Origin: Tetrapyrgos nigripes
Taxonomy: Eukaryota > Basidiomycota > Agaricomycetes > Agaricales > Campanellaceae
Assembly (NCBI GenBank): GCA_013368315.1
Contig: JAACJM010000092.1
Span: forward strand, 1-64,000
DNA length: 64,000 bases
Direction: 5' to 3'
Translations under genes and position numbers: made by a program
In this document: one piece after another, positions 43,676-54,836 of the stretch
Layout of the letters: every line of letters starts with the position of its first letter
How positions within the stretch are numbered: position 1 is the first letter of the stretch
Notes under the pieces: generated by a model
What the model was told of the DNA's origin: nothing
The model's database searches: none
The model's input: only the letters and a program-made list of their open reading frames with translations

Positions 43676-44036
43676 GACTTTGAGAAAATTGATATGAGAA
43701 TTATGGATGGAGGCAAGGGAGAGGGAGAGGTGCACACGCCCTTTCAATGGTGGCAGATGTTGAGTCTTGTTGACATGCCAAAAAAGGAAATCCTTTTAGA
43801 TCTCATTGTTCGTCCCAAATGGCATCTCGCGGCTCAAATTGGACAATCGAGCTACATATATTGAGAATTGGGCCTTCATTCGGTCTATTGTACAACTGTT
43901 AGAACCCGTCTGGACGAGCTGACAACAGAGAGCACTATAATAATGTAGTTGCGAAAACGCGGTCGAGAGATACACGAATTCACCTCCTTCCCTTGCAGCA
44001 TCTCCCGGTTCCCTGACTAGAGTGTGCGATCTACAC
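43676..44036. other. Intergenic, no gene seen
   Basis: Spacer between the Brl1-like start and the DUF202 stop; may include further N-terminal coding of the Brl1-like gene on the minus strand. Confidence 0.35.
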
Positions 44037-45176
44037 CTACACCTTTTCTGCAATCAATATCCCGAGAACACTGACCATCATGACCGCAAGCGTGACCCCC
44101 AGAACCGCAGCAACACTGCGAGCGACCGGGAATTGACCTTGCACAAGGGCCAATTGGACAGAGAAAAACCGGCAGAAACCTGAAGTTGTAATGTGGGGAA
44201 GGGAAATATTAGCACAAGGGAACGAGATACTATGCCGGCGGCGAAGAGACTCCAAACACTCACCTATACCCAAAACCCCAATCCCAAAACACACCAACAT
44301 ACACCCCAAAGGTTTCGCCGACGCATAAGCAATACCACCCTGATCCCTATCCCGCATGCTCGTATCCTCCTCCATCAACTGTACAAGTCCCACGCCAGAT
44401 CCAGCCAAAGCCAGACTCGTCCTTAAATACGCTAGGAAAGTCCTTTCTGAAGCTAGATGGTCTCTTGCGACTGAACCATTGTTTTCCAAGATGAGGGAGG
44501 GAGTGAAGGTTGACCACGTCAAAGTGGACTTTTTATTCTGCCTGTCGTCATCCGTGTCTTGTTTAGAGCATTTTCGCTGGTGACGGAGGTCGCAAGGTGT
44601 ATGGGATGATGGGCCAGGATCGGGACTGAATGCTCGAGAAGGGCCTTTGGTGTAAGATGAAGGTTGGATATCGCCAACACCAGTGCTAGTAGCTCGAGTA
44701 ACAGCGGCAGTATCAGGAAGGCTAGCAGCGGATAACCTCGATTTTCCATCAGCCTCAGTCTCGTCTTCGGCCACGGACTCACTATCCCGCCCGAAACGAC
44801 CATGTCCATCCACGAATGCACCAGTGGGAGACTTCGAAGATGAAGAAGATGAAGAAGACGGCGGTGGGAATTGACCCTTAAAATCGTCTTCCTGTTCAAG
44901 TCTTCTTCCTAGTGATGACGACCCACCCAGACCCGAATCCGAAGCACTACACGAAGCACTTCTTCTGAGTCGGGCGAGGCTAGCATAAGTGCAATCAAGA
45001 CCGTGTCTGTTCTTTCTGTCCCGCTTCTGGTTCTGATCTTGAAGAAGAGGCGTTGTACAGTCTGGCTCGCTTCCTTTTTGTGCCCCTTCTTCCCAAATTC
45101 TTCTTCTTTTCCTATTTTCCCTTCCATGTAGCACCTCTTCCTCCATACAACTGCCCGCAACGATAGCAAAGCTCAT
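44037..45176 (-). CDS. DUF202 membrane protein (copy a)
   Basis: Starts MSFAIVAGSCMEEEVLHGRE at 45176. A long low-complexity Ser/Arg-rich cytosolic region is followed by the DUF202 signature SLILENNGSVARDHLASERT and FLAYLRTSLALAGSGVGLVQ (about 44440-44500), then LGCMLVCFGIGVLGIG. An intron (GTGAGT...TTCAG, about 44180-44264) leads to FCRFFSVQLALVQGQFPVAR and a third helix ending LGILIAEKV* at 44037. Three membrane helices, as in DUF202/YidH proteins and the VTC subunits of fungal vacuoles, though no SPX or polymerase domain is present. Reading through the intron is also open, adding about 28 residues. A paralogue lies at 53457-54308 in the other direction. Confidence 0.85.
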   Translation of the reverse strand: MSFAIVAGSCMEEEVLHGRENRKRRRIWEEGAQKGSEPDCTTPLLQDQNQKRDRKNRHGLDCTYASLARLRRSASCSASDSGLGGSSSLGRRLEQEDDFKGQFPPPSSSSSSSSKSPTGAFVDGHGRFGRDSESVAEDETEADGKSRLSAASLPDTAAVTRATSTGVGDIQPSSYTKGPSRAFSPDPGPSSHTPCDLRHQRKCSKQDTDDDRQNKKSTLTWSTFTPSLILENNGSVARDHLASERTFLAYLRTSLALAGSGVGLVQLMEEDTSMRDRDQGGIAYASAKPLGCMLVCFGIGVLGIGECLESLRRRHSISFPCANISLPHITTSGFCRFFSVQLALVQGQFPVARSVAAVLGVTLAVMMVSVLGILIAEKV

Positions 45177-45613
45177 ACGGACGCTTTACACTTGTGCTTG
45201 GATGTATGATGATATGGAGCGAAGGAAAGAATGGGATGGAGACCAGTGAACGTTTAAAGCCTAGCCTAGAAGTCCAGTCAGCCAGCCCTCAACGACGACA
45301 AGCAGTGGTGGTGATAAGTACTGAGAGAACGACCAAGCAGCTCTTATATGCTTCCCTCCCCAGGTCATCCAATTCAAATTTTGATGCCCGTCTTGGAGTC
45401 CAATTCCAAATGATGAAATGAAATAGGCGAAGATGGGCCCGAGTATACTGTCACGACTCACGGTGTTCTGCGGTCAAAACGAGGTTCTGATGTACGTGTA
45501 CCGGTACGAAATGCACTGTACATGTCATCAATCCCATATATGTACCTTGAGACATACAGTGTTAATTTACCGCAAAATAGTCAAGTCAAAGCACTCAGAC
45601 ATACCGAGTAGTA
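45177..45613. other. Intergenic, no gene seen
   Basis: Upstream region of DUF202 copy a and 3' flank of the F-box relic. No motifs recognised. Confidence 0.4.
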
Positions 45614-46942
45614 TCATTTTCTTGAGAGAACCTTCTTTTTCGCCGCCTTCAACAATGAGTGTAGACGTACACCTGCCGTCTTCACTGTGCCCGGGCTTCC
45701 AACTCGGTACCGAATTGCGCATCCAAGGCGGCCGTCATCTCCAACATAAATCTTGACCCATTTCAGAATTTGAGGATCATACGGAATCACTCCCTGCTCT
45801 GAAAGAGGATCCAAGATTGAAGAACGGATACACCTTCGTACCGCACGAAATATCGTCCAATAAGTCGAGAGGACGCATCGGGCTCATTATACGCATGCAC
45901 AGCCAAGGCAGAATCAATGTACAGCGCACATAATTTAGCGAGGCTCGAAGAAACTGTCCTAAGCAGAAGATCCTAACAACTTAGCAGAGCAGTCCGGATC
46001 AACATTGGACGGAACTTACTAGTGTGTTTTGGACTGTCTGACTATACGCATGGCGAGTCGACTAGGTAGACAAAAGTCAGTGTCAGTGCACCTAATGCGT
46101 TGGACAGATGCAACTTACAGAAGTCACTGGACAAGTTTGGGGGTCTGCTAGGCAGTCAGACCAGCGAAAAGTTCTCTGTAGCGTCTTTGGTGAGGAAGTG
46201 CAGGCGAAGTGACGTGAGTATGGGAAACCTGGACGCAATCCCCAACCACCCAAGGTCAGATGAGTGATGGAGGAATGTAGCGAGGTTTCCAGCGCCTCGC
46301 GGATCAGTAGGGAAACGCTCGAGGCTCAAAATATATGGCTGAAATGGACTTTGAACGAGATAAGATGTGGAAGGTCGGGAAAGGGAAGATTGAGGTCGAA
46401 ATCGGGCCATAATAAAACGTGAACTTTATCAGCTGTGGGAGGGTGGATAATGACTCCGTGATTGTCTGCAACGTCCATTGGGAGTCTTTGTTCTATAGCC
46501 GGGACAATCGTTAGCATAGAACAACAAGAAAAATTCATGTACACCGCACCTAACGGCCTCCTGCTGATGCAGAATTCCATAGAGTAGCTGGCTTCAAGAG
46601 ATGTCGCGACTTTGATTTGCCCTTCTCTCCTTTCCAGCAAGGACCCCAACCCAGATGTAGGCCTTCCTCAAAAGAGTTTTCTAAGTTCCTCCCGTCTTCA
46701 TAAGAGTTGGCATCAGGATAGTAAGAGGGTAATAGCGAATGGGTGTAGAGAGTCCGAATGCATGGCGAGTAGATGTTTGCGCGTCGCAAGTGCGCTGGTC
46801 AGGTCAGGATTAGGCGACGCGGGGCTGGCCGTGCGAACCAACTTGAAGTGCGAACCATCCCAAACCTCAAGGAACAACAGCGAGCTATCTATGGTATGTG
46901 GTCAGTGCTGTGGGCGGGTTCGTGTTCGTTCTGACGGGTAGT
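45614..46942 (-). pseudogene. F-box-type protein relic (paralogue of 49261-51038)
   Basis: Minus-strand pieces parallel the gene at 49-51 kb: SSLLFLEVWDGSHFKLVRTA (about 46850), LATRKHLLAMHSDSLHPFAI, QRLPMDVADNHGVIIHPPTA and DKVHVLLWPDFDLNLPFPDL (about 46400-46480; the other copy has QRFPMVINDNHAVILHPSTR and RIHFLLWP). The C-terminus has YDPQILKWVKIYVGDDG, like DPEVLRWVRVYYV in the other. No F-box start is visible and the frame changes more than introns explain at about 46690-46740. Probably a decayed duplicate; a spliced functional gene cannot be excluded. Confidence 0.55.
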
Positions 46943-47798
46943 ACTAGCAGATTCTTCGCGCTTTTGGATTTGGCCGAGTATAGAGCTATGCATGCCTATG
47001 CACCAGGTCCAGGAGTACGTTCTGATCCAGTGATCTCTTTTTTGTGATCTCTGACGGTACAAAAGCCGTTGTTAGGAGGGTAATTATACTGTTATTGTTA
47101 TTTCTCAGCCAGATGTTTCAATGTTGCTCAAATTCTCGTCAGCTGTATTCGCTGAAATGGTCCCTCTTTGCGCCTGTCGGTATTGACCCTGGACTAATGG
47201 GACTTTGAGAGCACTCGTTTTTGCCCGTAGTTGGCTTTCGCTGACGTAGCCAAGCTCAAGACGCATGTAAACTGTAACTTGCCTCAACTTGAAACTTCCT
47301 GGAGTGCATCATTACCGGTCAATCCTTCTCATCTTGCTGCTCCATCAAACCGTTCTGTGATATCAACCAACCCTTGGCAACTTCTTCCTGGCTTTTCCGG
47401 ACCGACCGATCCCTGATTTTTGCGACTTCCTCTTTATTACCGTACTAGTATTGACGATTCTCCGAAAAAGAGGTCACGTCTCTGGGTACAGCTCCATACG
47501 ACAGTATCAACGTGGGAGGTCTACAGAAGTCACGATGGCTATACTGACAAGGACGGAGCGTAGATGTTGGGCGATGGAATATAACCTTCCGGACCGCTTC
47601 TCACATGAACAACGACGCTGGCAGCTGGATGATTTTCTGCACCCGCCCTCAACGCTTCAATGCTCACACTCGTTATTTCGGATTCCGTCTCACCGAATAA
47701 AGAGCCGTTCTGCGCGGTCCGAAATTGGAGTATTCCACAAGCCATAGTTCTCCCCCTTAAATTTTGACCTGGACTGCTATCAACTTCATTCACCAATT
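46943..47798. other. Intergenic / promoter of esterase gene
   Basis: Short frames in both strands without motifs. Probably divergent regulatory space between the F-box relic (minus) and the esterase gene (plus). Confidence 0.4.
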
Positions 47799-48970
47799 GT
47801 GAAAATGCTCAGACTCGCAATAGCCCTCTCTTTTGTCTTGTCTGTTTTGTGTCAGACTGTTCCTACGTCGTTCGTTTTGGTAGGAGATAGTACTACTGCC
47901 AATGGGTACGCAAACCAGTTCCTCATTATCATGATTATGGCCAAGCTGACCGAATATGGCAGTACTGTATCCTTCAGCTCAGGATGGGGAAACGGATTCT
48001 GTGGTAACAACAACACTGAGACACTGTCCTCTCTTGAACCTGACACTCCTTGTATGACCTCATTATATCTTTATGGTGACTGCAGTTCTAAACTTGCTGC
48101 TAATACTTCGACCAGGCTTCAATACTGCCATCAGCGGGGCTACAACTGGTACATTTGTGGCCGACGGATATTGGAACATTTCAGGTACGTTTACTCAGAC
48201 AGTCACTGGCCAGTACAGTGCAACTCACACCTTTTCAGTTGCCACTATCAAGACGGAAGTTGCAAAGGGCCGTCGTACTCTCGTCACCATCCAGGTTGGT
48301 ATCTAACGCAGCTATCGTTTCGTCTCATCTCATTTCTTCATGTACAGTTTGGTCACAATGACCAAAAGGTGTGTATGTATTTGTGGTGTGATACCAGTAT
48401 CCTAAATCAACCCTCGCAGATTGCCCCACCGGAGTCTATGGGCAAGAACCTGACCGAGATGGTGCAGCAGATTCGAGCACTCAAGGCGGAGCCGGTGTTG
48501 GTTACATCTCTCACCAGACGCAACTTTTTCGCCAATGGAACTCTCGATGACATTTTGGGACCATGGGCAGACGAGACAATTCTCATTTCTCAGGTATGTA
48601 CATACACATTTTCCAAATTTTCCCGATTTTTTGTTGGGCTAATTGCATGTGGCATACACGGGGATAGCAACAAAAAACACACCTCCTGGACCTGCATGCC
48701 GCTTCCGTGAAATACGTTGAAGAGATTGGCGAGGACGCGGCTCATAGGTTGAACGGAACACCTGATGATAATACTCATCTTAACAAGAACGGGACTATCG
48801 TCTTTGGAAGGTGGGTAGCAAGGGTCACTTTCAATGCGCGCGCTGTTCTCAAATTTGGTTTACGTAGGATGGTGGCCGACCTTTTGAACGCAAGCTTCCC
48901 CAATCAGTTGCCCATCATTGCAAACCCGGAGCTGACTTTTAATATCACCCATGGTATACCCTCGTACTGA
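47799..48970 (+). CDS. Secreted rhamnogalacturonan-acetylesterase-like GDSL hydrolase
   Basis: Signal peptide MKMLRLAIALSFVLSVLC (alternative start at the second Met, 47805). Block I is FVLVGDSTTANG with the catalytic Ser. An intron (GTACGC...CTTCAG, 47906-47969) leads to SGWGNGFCGNNNTETL, and later exons give FNTAISGATTGTFVADGYWN, TIKTEVAKGRRTLVTIQ and FGHND (block III, about 48349). The last exons carry PPESMGKNLTEMVQQIRALK, EPVLVTSLTRRNFFANGTL, DNTHLNKNGTIVFGR (block V, Asp-His pair, about 48763) and the end FNITHGIPSY* at 48970. The SGNH order Ser, Gly, Asn, Asp/His is complete. CE12 enzymes remove acetyl groups from pectic rhamnogalacturonan I outside the cell, so a role in plant-litter decay is likely. 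Six or seven short introns; no break seen. Confidence 0.85.
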
Positions 48971-49260
48971 TTTTGGACATATTGCTCTGTGTAGCCGAGT
49001 TCTGCCCTCGGTACCCATACTTGTCTGTGGTAGTGATGAGACCGGTGGCTCTGTACTGAAAATCGTCAACTTATGATGTAGGATGAAGGCTAGGAAATAC
49101 GTTTATATCGCGTACTGATGAATTGTACACAGTTAAGGGGAACTGCTTGACATCTACATGTTACGCAGTGCTGGCGTTATTGCTTCTTCCGAGAAAACTT
49201 CCTTTTCACTAACTTCAAGTTGAGCAGTGACCTCAGGCCTACTGGCTTTGCGGTGTGGAT

Positions 49261-51038
49261 CTATGCAACCGCGCTCTCGTCATCCAGTCCCATTACGCCG
49301 CCTACCTCCACTCTTTCGCCTCTGACGTAGTATACCCGGACCCATCTCAGCACTTCAGGATCGTCTGTCCTTCAAGTTGCTCGAACCTTGGATTCATGAT
49401 CAAGAACCGTATGCGCCTTCGTATCCAACAATGAGGGGCAGCTTCACATCGGCTGGGGGCGTCCTCGAAATGGGTCTGGCAAAGCGCGAAATCGCATGCA
49501 CGATCAATGTGGAGGGCCTGTAGTTCGGGAAGCGATGAGGATACCATGCTCAGGAGTAGATCTTAAAAATGTGGAAGTCAAAATACCGAGTTGCTGGCAG
49601 CACTGTCATGTGCGACCTCACCACTGGATTGAGCGCCGGTAGAGTTAGACCCTCTATTTGACTACTGATTTAGGAAAATAATTTCGTCAGAAACATCGAA
49701 TCGTATGCGACAAAACTGAGGAACTTGCCGGATCAGGAAAGAATCGGGATCCAGCCTCAGAGAGAGATGGCGAAGATTTCTGCACCTGCTGATAGCATCA
49801 GCATTGCGCGTACCAAAACACCATACATTCTTGTAGTCTGGCTGTATATCCAACTGGACGAGGGTATCATGATGCAAGGGCAATATCCTCTGAAAAAAGC
49901 GATCGGTGTATGTCTTGGAATACCAGTGCAGTCCAATGAGACCTAGAATACTTCCAATCTGGAATATCCTTCAATGTAGTCCAGCACAGGCTCTGCATCT
50001 GCCTCACCCTCCAACACCAGACATCGCAGGTGAATTTATTGGGCGGTAAGAGCAGAAAACAAGTCTCTCAACGAAGACCCGGTATGAAGCTGCATGTAGA
50101 GCCGGAGGGACGTGAGATTGGGGACCTTAGAAGCGAATTGGGTAAATGGCTGGATTATGCGCAAAGACCAATCACTTAGACTCAGATGAGTGAGTGAAGA
50201 TTATAGCGACATTTCTAGCGCTTGACGAAAATAGTAGGGATCAGAAGCCATTCTTGAATAGAGGTGTAGAGATGAAAGTGATCCGGAACAGTTGAGTAAG
50301 AGGTGCCGAAGTAAAAGAGAGTGGTTTCAGGTCTAGCTCCACTGTCCTTGTGGACGGCCTAGAGGAGTCCCAATAAACAGAACATTGATATTTGAAAGGT
50401 CTGGGTAAGGAGGGAGTTCGTTGCCTGGGAGTAGGCCATAGTAAAAAGTGAATTCTTTGACGTGTCGAAGGGTGGAGAATGACTGCATGATTGTCGTTAA
50501 TGACCATTGGGAATCTTTGTCTTTCCAGCACCATATGAAGTCTGAGTCCAAACAAATGGTTAGAGGAGAAGTGAAAAATTTCAGATGAAACGCACCTAAT
50601 GGCCTCCAGACCCTCCGAGGATTCCAGCGCTGACTTCAAAAGAGTATGAAGCTGGTTAATTGTTCTGTTCTCGTTGACTCTTTTGTGACGGTCGTTGGTC
50701 TTCCGCCTGTCTTCAGAATCGTGACCATTAGGAAGATGGCGACAGAGAGTCGATGTAAAGCATCCGAATATACTGCGAGTAGACGTTCTTCGGAGTCACT
50801 AGCACATTTAATAGGTTCATTCCAGATTCTATATTGCCCTTGTAGATGCTCAGAGTGACTTCTCTGAGTACATAAGGCCGTAAGAAGAGTTCTAGCCTCG
50901 AGCACGTCCTACGGAGACTCTTTCTGTCCTTCAAACGCTCGACGTTATCTTCAAGTGAGTGATAGTTCAGATTACGCGCTTGTAAATGCTTACATGGTGT
51001 AGGATCTCCTCCAGCAACTCGTTGGGTGGAGCAAGCAT
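49261..51038 (-). CDS. F-box-type protein, several exons (integrity uncertain)
   Basis: Start MLAPPNELLEEILHH at 51038 is a short F-box. A GTAAGC intron leads to LEDNVERLKDRKSLRRTCSR and LELFLRPYVLREVTLSIYKG (about 50850-50960), then NVLVTPKNVYSQYIRMLYID. Middle parts are QRFPMVINDNHAVILHPSTR with RIHFLLWP (about 50490), NADAISRCRNLRHLSLRL (about 49770) and ELQALHIDRACDFALCQTHF (about 49500). The end is TDDPEVLRWVRVYYVRGERV to a TAG at 49261. This is the mushroom F-box architecture with a DPEVLRWVR tail. The pieces lie in different frames and I could not place every intron, so it may be functional or freshly broken. It is the closest relative of the relic at 45.6-46.9 kb. Confidence 0.6.
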
Positions 51039-51480
51039 CGCGACAACGAGAGCACGATGAGACAGAGGAAAGGTAAAACTTTCCATATTTGGAATTACGA
51101 GGCCTTTAGGCTGAGTTAACTTAGGCGACCTTTGCAATTCAATCGCAACTTTTCCACGCCTGCAATTTCTATTGGCCAGTCTATGATGCCGACAACCGAA
51201 TGATCCAAGAATGATCGGTCTAGACTCACGACGCATCGGCTTTTCGATCCGACTCAAGCTGTCGTCAACCATGAACAAACAATGACATAACCCAAGTCCC
51301 GTCGGATTTTCCTAAGTCCTTTCGCCTTCACCCCGCGATATGTATGTATGTATTTATGTAGCCAATACACAAGCATACAAGTACGCGCCGTCAGTCAATT
51401 GGTCAGCCCTGTTTTTGCAATCATGATCAGCTACAACGCGGTTCAAGAATATAGCGAGGTTTTAGTGTGTAGGCCATCAG

Positions 51481-52131
51481 TAGGGCTTCGCACCGTACCA
51501 GTATCCATACGGTTATACGGGAACCGTATGGAAATACGACCCCGTACCGTATAGCAAGATTTGGAGAAAAAATACGGGACTGTACTGTATATCACCTTCT
51601 CCTTTACGGCTGTCATACGGGTTGGTACGGTATACGGGTCGGTCAAGCCCCGGCAATGACTTTTCCTTAAATTTTAGTCCTTTTCGCCAAGTTTTCGTCA
51701 TTCTTGTACATGAAGTGGTCGAAGCGAGGTGAAAATCCAAGCCCGAAGGGTATATCTGCGCTTGATCTGCGCAAATCCTGATGAAAAAGATGCTGATGAG
51801 CTGTTGTTGAGATGTCAGTGAGTCACAAAGGCAAAGTGAAAATCTTTCAGAGAGCTATGGTGATGTGCATAACACTAGTTTCTGACCTCCAGTTCAGTTC
51901 TACAAGTCTTAAAAACAACACGAAGTCAGTAAAAGGTGTGTCGCTTGTAGTATTTCTTCCAGCCGCAGCAGCATGACCCCGTAACCAGTATTACTGCCGT
52001 ACCCGTACCCGTCCAGTACCGTACAGGCTTCTAGATGAACCAGTACGAATACGAGGACGGGTATACCGTACCAGTACTGAGCCAGTAAAATTTACGGCCG
52101 TACCAGTATTACTGGACGGTGCGAAGCCCTA
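51481..52131. mobile_element. hAT MITE, 651 bp
   Basis: Perfect inverted ends TAGGGCTTCGCACCGT at both termini; flanks gccatcag at 51473-51480 and 52132-52139. Both ends are packed with CCGTACCAGTA/TACGGG-type subterminal motifs. No coding capacity. The ends resemble, but do not equal, those of the element at 56970. Confidence 0.95.
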
Positions 52132-52139
52132 GCCATCAG

Positions 52140-53456
52140 AAAAGCCGCGATTTAATTAACTCGGTTGCCCGGCTTGACAGCAGCTAAACGGCAACGTGCC
52201 CTGCCTTTATTCGGTTGTACAAGCCGAGCAATATAAACACTGGGGTTCTAAGTACGAATAGGCATTGATTGCATGATTACTTATCTTGTTCTTACAGTGA
52301 ATCTCTACTGAATAACCACAGTATAATATTCCTAATATGGCTAACGCTGCAACCCTACTATGGGCCTCGTAACTTGCCATGCGAAGCAGTGGCATCTTTC
52401 CCCAGTTTCATTCTGTCAACTTGACAGTGAGTCATGACCACCAATTTCCGACTCATACGCGTTCTGGACACTTCAGCTAGGACCTCTATAGACTTTGGAA
52501 AATCTGCCAGGTACTCCTGGACTTCAAGCTTCAAGGCCAACGCTCAGCCTCAGGTCAACCCGGTCATCGTTGTCACCAAGCAACGCTGAAGCAACGTCAC
52601 GATTCAACGACATTTCGTCTTCTTTTTTGTAACTCAAAGTCGAACTGTGAACCTAGGGCATACCCAGGGCTTCAGGTCAAAAACTCAAGGTCGAAACCTG
52701 AAGCAAGCAAGTAACAGTACTACTGATTGTCTTCGTATGCCGGTCGCCAACCGGTCGCTAAGTCCAAGTGGCTATGGCACGCTTTGGTCGACCCGAAGCA
52801 CTTCCAAGGATCAAAATAGCGCACAGTGATCCTGGTCATGTCACTAGTCTTCGTTTCTGAAATCGTATAAAAAGACGAACAACTCTAAAGCCTCAAGTTC
52901 TCTCAACAATCCCAACTACATCAATCTTCCACATTCAGCACCGTACGCATCAGTGGCAGACATTTCTTCCTCCGAATCATTCCAATGTTTCTGTTTCCCT
53001 ACCAATTTCAACCAACACAACCCGGAGTTGGAATACATCACACTGTGTGTGACTTGACCCCATCACAGCGATGAGATCTGAGCGAAAAGTTCGGGCAAAG
53101 GATACATGGCAGCGATTATTGTTATTTTGGAAGTAAGGAGGAAGCGGTTAGAGGAATTAGATTCAGTAAAGGATGTGATAGAAGGTATTTGTGGATGAAG
53201 AGCCTCAACAAACTGGATTCCTGGAAGGCGAGCAGGAAAACTTTAAAAGGAGCCAAGCAAGTACTTATTACATAGTATTTTTGCTTTTTCGTTTAGCGAT
53301 AGCGATACCTCGTTGGAGGATTATCTTGTGCTATAAGTAGTGATGGTCAAGTATATTTGATCTCTGCATCACGCAAAGACAGGAGAAAGATGTGTCCGAC
53401 TAGAGAGGAGAAGTTCTAACGCCTTCCGGATCTTTATGTAATATCACCCTTCTCCA
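52140..53456. other. Intergenic, upstream of DUF202 copy b
   Basis: No convincing coding. An imperfect hairpin GCTTCAGGTC...GAAACCTGAAGC lies at 52669-52703, and a TATAAAAAG box lies at 52866-52874 followed by a CT-rich run, possibly the core promoter of an unannotated transcript. Confidence 0.35.
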
Positions 53457-54308
53457 ATGACATCGTCGGCCTCGCTAGATGATAGCACGCCTCTTGCCTT
53501 CTCCTCCCATCCCAACTACACCAACACCCAACTCAAACCCCGTCGCACCGTCTCCTTTACCCATTCAGACAACGTCGAGCGAATGCCGTCTTTCTCGAGG
53601 AAGAGAGACGAGAGAGCTTCTCCTTCTGTCATATCCCCGCCTCCCTCGTCGCCTGAGCCATCTGGAACGCGAGTTGTGGATGGCCCGGATCGAATGGCAG
53701 CACTCGAGAACCACGACCACGTCAATTCCAACACCAGCACACCATCTGTTCGCTCCAGAAAAAATCCCCAAGGCTCTCGCTCCGCATTAAACTGGAACCC
53801 CCAACTCACCCTAGAAAACTCGGGCTCAGTCGCACGAGACCACTTGGCTTCGGAAAGGACGTTCCTTGCTTATGTTAGAACTAGCTTGGCTATAGCCAGT
53901 ACGGGAGTTGCGTTGGTTCAGTTGTTTACCATTTCGGTGCAATCTTCTGGTGGTTCAGGTAGTTCTGGAAATGGTAACGGGTTAACGACCACGGTATTTG
54001 CAAAGCGTATCCAAGTGTACGCAAAACCTCTTGGGTCTGCGGCTGTTTGTTTTGGGATTTTGGTGTTGGGCATAGGTGTGTATTGTTTCGTATCTATATT
54101 CTTTGCACTGACTACATGTACACGCATCGTTTTCTTTTCTCCCTTCTTCCCCTTCCCCTCACCAGGCACTCTCCGTTACTTCCGAATCCAATCCGCACTC
54201 ACCAAAGGCAAATTCCCTGTTGCACGAGTCACCATTGCGGGTATGGCGTTTATCCTCGGCGTTATTGTTGTGGTTGTTTTTGTGATTTTGGTTTCCGGGA
54301 AGAGATGA
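53457..54308 (+). CDS. DUF202 membrane protein (copy b)
   Basis: Starts MTSSASLDDSTPLAFSSHPN. A Ser/Pro-rich cytosolic region is followed by LTLENSGSVARDHLASERTF and LAYVRTSLAIASTGVALVQL (53808-53920), a Ser/Gly/Asn-rich loop (SSGGSGSSGNGNG), and LGSAAVCFGILVLGIG. A probable intron (GTGTGT...CACCAG, about 54074-54165) is followed by TLRYFRIQSALTKGKFPVAR and a last helix ending VFVILVSGKR* at 54308. Three membrane helices. It shares the SVARDHLASERTFLAY core and intron position with copy a, 8 kb away and oppositely oriented. Intact by eye. Role unknown; possibly vacuolar by analogy to VTC subunits. Confidence 0.87.
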   Translation: MTSSASLDDSTPLAFSSHPNYTNTQLKPRRTVSFTHSDNVERMPSFSRKRDERASPSVISPPPSSPEPSGTRVVDGPDRMAALENHDHVNSNTSTPSVRSRKNPQGSRSALNWNPQLTLENSGSVARDHLASERTFLAYVRTSLAIASTGVALVQLFTISVQSSGGSGSSGNGNGLTTTVFAKRIQVYAKPLGSAAVCFGILVLGIGVYCFVSIFFALTTCTRIVFFSPFFPFPSPGTLRYFRIQSALTKGKFPVARVTIAGMAFILGVIVVVVFVILVSGKR

Positions 54309-54721
54309 GGTTATGGAATAGCATATCACGGTGTTTGGGAGGAGGCAGATGATGGACGAGAGGATATAGCGATAGCCGGTGGATGTGGGGATGGGGAGGG
54401 AGAAGGCGAGGGTGAGGGGCTGGTACGCCTTGGCCGACCGATGACCGACCGACAACCAACGTCCCACAAGGACTCACAGACAACTTGCAGTACATTTCCA
54501 GGGTTGTCTTCCTCCCATTGCCAGTTCTCCCTTTTCCCTTCACCGTCACTATTATCGTCCTTCATAACGTTCAAGTTTATGACCGTCATGCTATGACCAT
54601 TGACTACGACCATTCTCCTGCCAAAAACCCTGCCATTGCCAACCACATCCTCGTTGTATCATGATATCGTCATTTATCCTTTGGACATGTAAATTAAGCT
54701 ATCCCGGTCCCATCGTCATCG

Positions 54722-54770
54722 CCATACCCGTACCCATACCCTTACCCATCCCTATACCCATACCCATCCC
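54722..54770. repeat. TACCCA-type minisatellite
   Basis: About eight degenerate copies of CCCATA/CCCGTA/CCCTTA. Interstitial, not a telomere. Confidence 0.85.
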
Positions 54771-54836
54771 GGCCGACGTCGTCACTTCAATGTTCATTAC
54801 TAAAAAATCGAATCGTTCTAAAACTTCTTTCTCGGA

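Noticed and set aside
47451..47747. 98-codon frame upstream of the esterase
   Set aside because: No motif, an overlapping antisense frame of similar size, and it lies in the likely promoter.
54722..54770. TACCCA repeats as a telomere
   Set aside because: Only about eight degenerate units, interstitial and flanked by genes; not the TTAGGG-type basidiomycete repeat in phase.
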